Shown here piece by piece: positions 63,741 through 64,000 of a stretch of DNA of 64,000 nucleotides. The number at the start of each line of letters is the position of its first letter. Within the stretch, counting starts at the first letter, position 1. Position numbers and translations under genes: made by a program. The stretch lies in the NCBI GenBank assembly GCA_947475465.1, contig CANJLK010000003.1:80330-144329 (forward strand). The letters are read 5' to 3'. The notes below the pieces were generated by a model. It saw only the letters and a list, made by a program, of their open reading frames with translations. It had not been told where the DNA came from and did not search any database. Origin of the DNA: Caulobacteraceae bacterium. GTDB lineage: Bacteria > Pseudomonadota > Alphaproteobacteria > Caulobacterales > Caulobacteraceae.

Positions 63741-64000
63741 TTAGGCGGCGGCGAGCGCTTGACGCTTGCGGTTCAGGCGGAGCATGGCGCCCAGGCCGCC
63801 GAAGCCCACGAGCATCAGGCCCCAGGTCGCCGGTTCCGGCACGACGCCGTCGAAGCCGCCGAAGGCGCTGTTGACGGTGAAGGGCGCGAAGTGCTGCGGA
63901 TTGCCCGGAGCGCCGGTGCCGGCGATGACGATGCGCGGGGTGATGCCCGACAGCCCGAACGAGAAGCTCTCATCGTGCAGGGTGAGCAACAGAGCGGTGA
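63741..64000 (-). CDS. PEPxxWA-CTERM protein (5' end outside window)
   Basis: Only the last 86 codons are visible; the frame is open to the window edge. The tail is VPEPATWGLMLVGFGGLGAM followed by LRLNRKRQ, a full PEPxxWA-CTERM signal. Upstream ITPRIVIAGTGAPGNPQHFAPFTVN looks like part of a beta-rich secreted domain. No exosortase is in the window. Confidence 0.85.
   Translation of the reverse strand, partial: TALLLTLHDESFSFGLSGITPRIVIAGTGAPGNPQHFAPFTVNSAFGGFDGVVPEPATWGLMLVGFGGLGAMLRLNRKRQALAAA

Overview
The window looks like a high-GC chromosomal segment of an alphaproteobacterium of the family Caulobacteraceae (Caulobacter/Phenylobacterium-like). Grounds for this are a LovK/LovR-type LOV kinase and response regulator pair, a GST-fold protein resembling the division factor FzlA beside queG, PEPxxWA-CTERM proteins, EcfG-type promoter sequences and an EcfG-like sigma factor. 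The assignment rests on family recognition by eye; no database search was possible. No tRNA, rRNA, CRISPR array, phage or intact insertion sequence was seen.

Layout. (1) 1-4652, plus strand: the end of a nucleotide-sugar operon (CDP-glucose 4,6-dehydratase, sugar C-methyltransferase, 3,5-epimerase-like protein, two hexapeptide acetyltransferases, NAD-dependent reductase/epimerase), suggesting a C-methyl-branched, acylated CDP-6-deoxyhexose. (2) 4649-8885, minus: lovK, lovR, a SemiSWEET transporter and a TPR/GT41 glycosyltransferase in one direction with 1, 1 and 53 bp gaps, behind an EcfG-type promoter. (3) 9005-11910, plus: phoR, phoU and phoB with two Pho-box-like sequences and no pstSCAB genes, then purD and an APH-like kinase. 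(4) 14367-20144, minus: a lipid A/LPS operon (msbA, DUF374 acyltransferase, zinc-type CDF exporter, waaA, lpxK) with a divergent CtpA-like tyrosine phosphatase. (5) 20970-32000: mixed housekeeping and small genes (DUF4170, PmbA, MAPEG, ubiD, VOC proteins, lipocalin, YjbR, YdeI, DUF2236, a trypsin-like protease, an ETFB-type methyltransferase, a PEP-CTERM protein, ubiA). (6) 32082-42103: M13 and M48 peptidases, an ABC exporter with a possible upstream leader ORF, a FieF-type exporter, fzlA-like gene, queG, rmlC and a GT2 rhamnosyltransferase-like gene. (7) 42100-54878, minus: FKBP, threonine dehydratase, S41 protease, EnvC-like protein, rlmH, EcfG-like sigma factor, rsfS, nadD, proA, proB, obg, rpmA and rplU, with a BLUF photoreceptor on the plus strand. 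(8) 55089-64000: SDR, a frameshifted hybrid histidine kinase, a PIG-V-like membrane glycosyltransferase, two unknown proteins, an M28 peptidase and a PEP-CTERM protein cut by the window edge.

Most notable observations. A membrane hybrid sensor kinase is split by a 28-bp tandem duplication whose removal exactly restores the frame and a natural-looking protein. The light-sensor pair lovK/lovR shares its direction with a sugar transporter and a protein glycosyltransferase behind a GGAAC-N16-CGTT promoter, which lies back to back with a Pho box for phoR. An orphan PEP-CTERM tail survives out of frame just after the broken kinase. A 20-codon ORF with a strong Shine-Dalgarno precedes an ABC exporter. 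Five convergent gene pairs end in the same 4-bp shared stop (CTAG, TTAG or CTAA).
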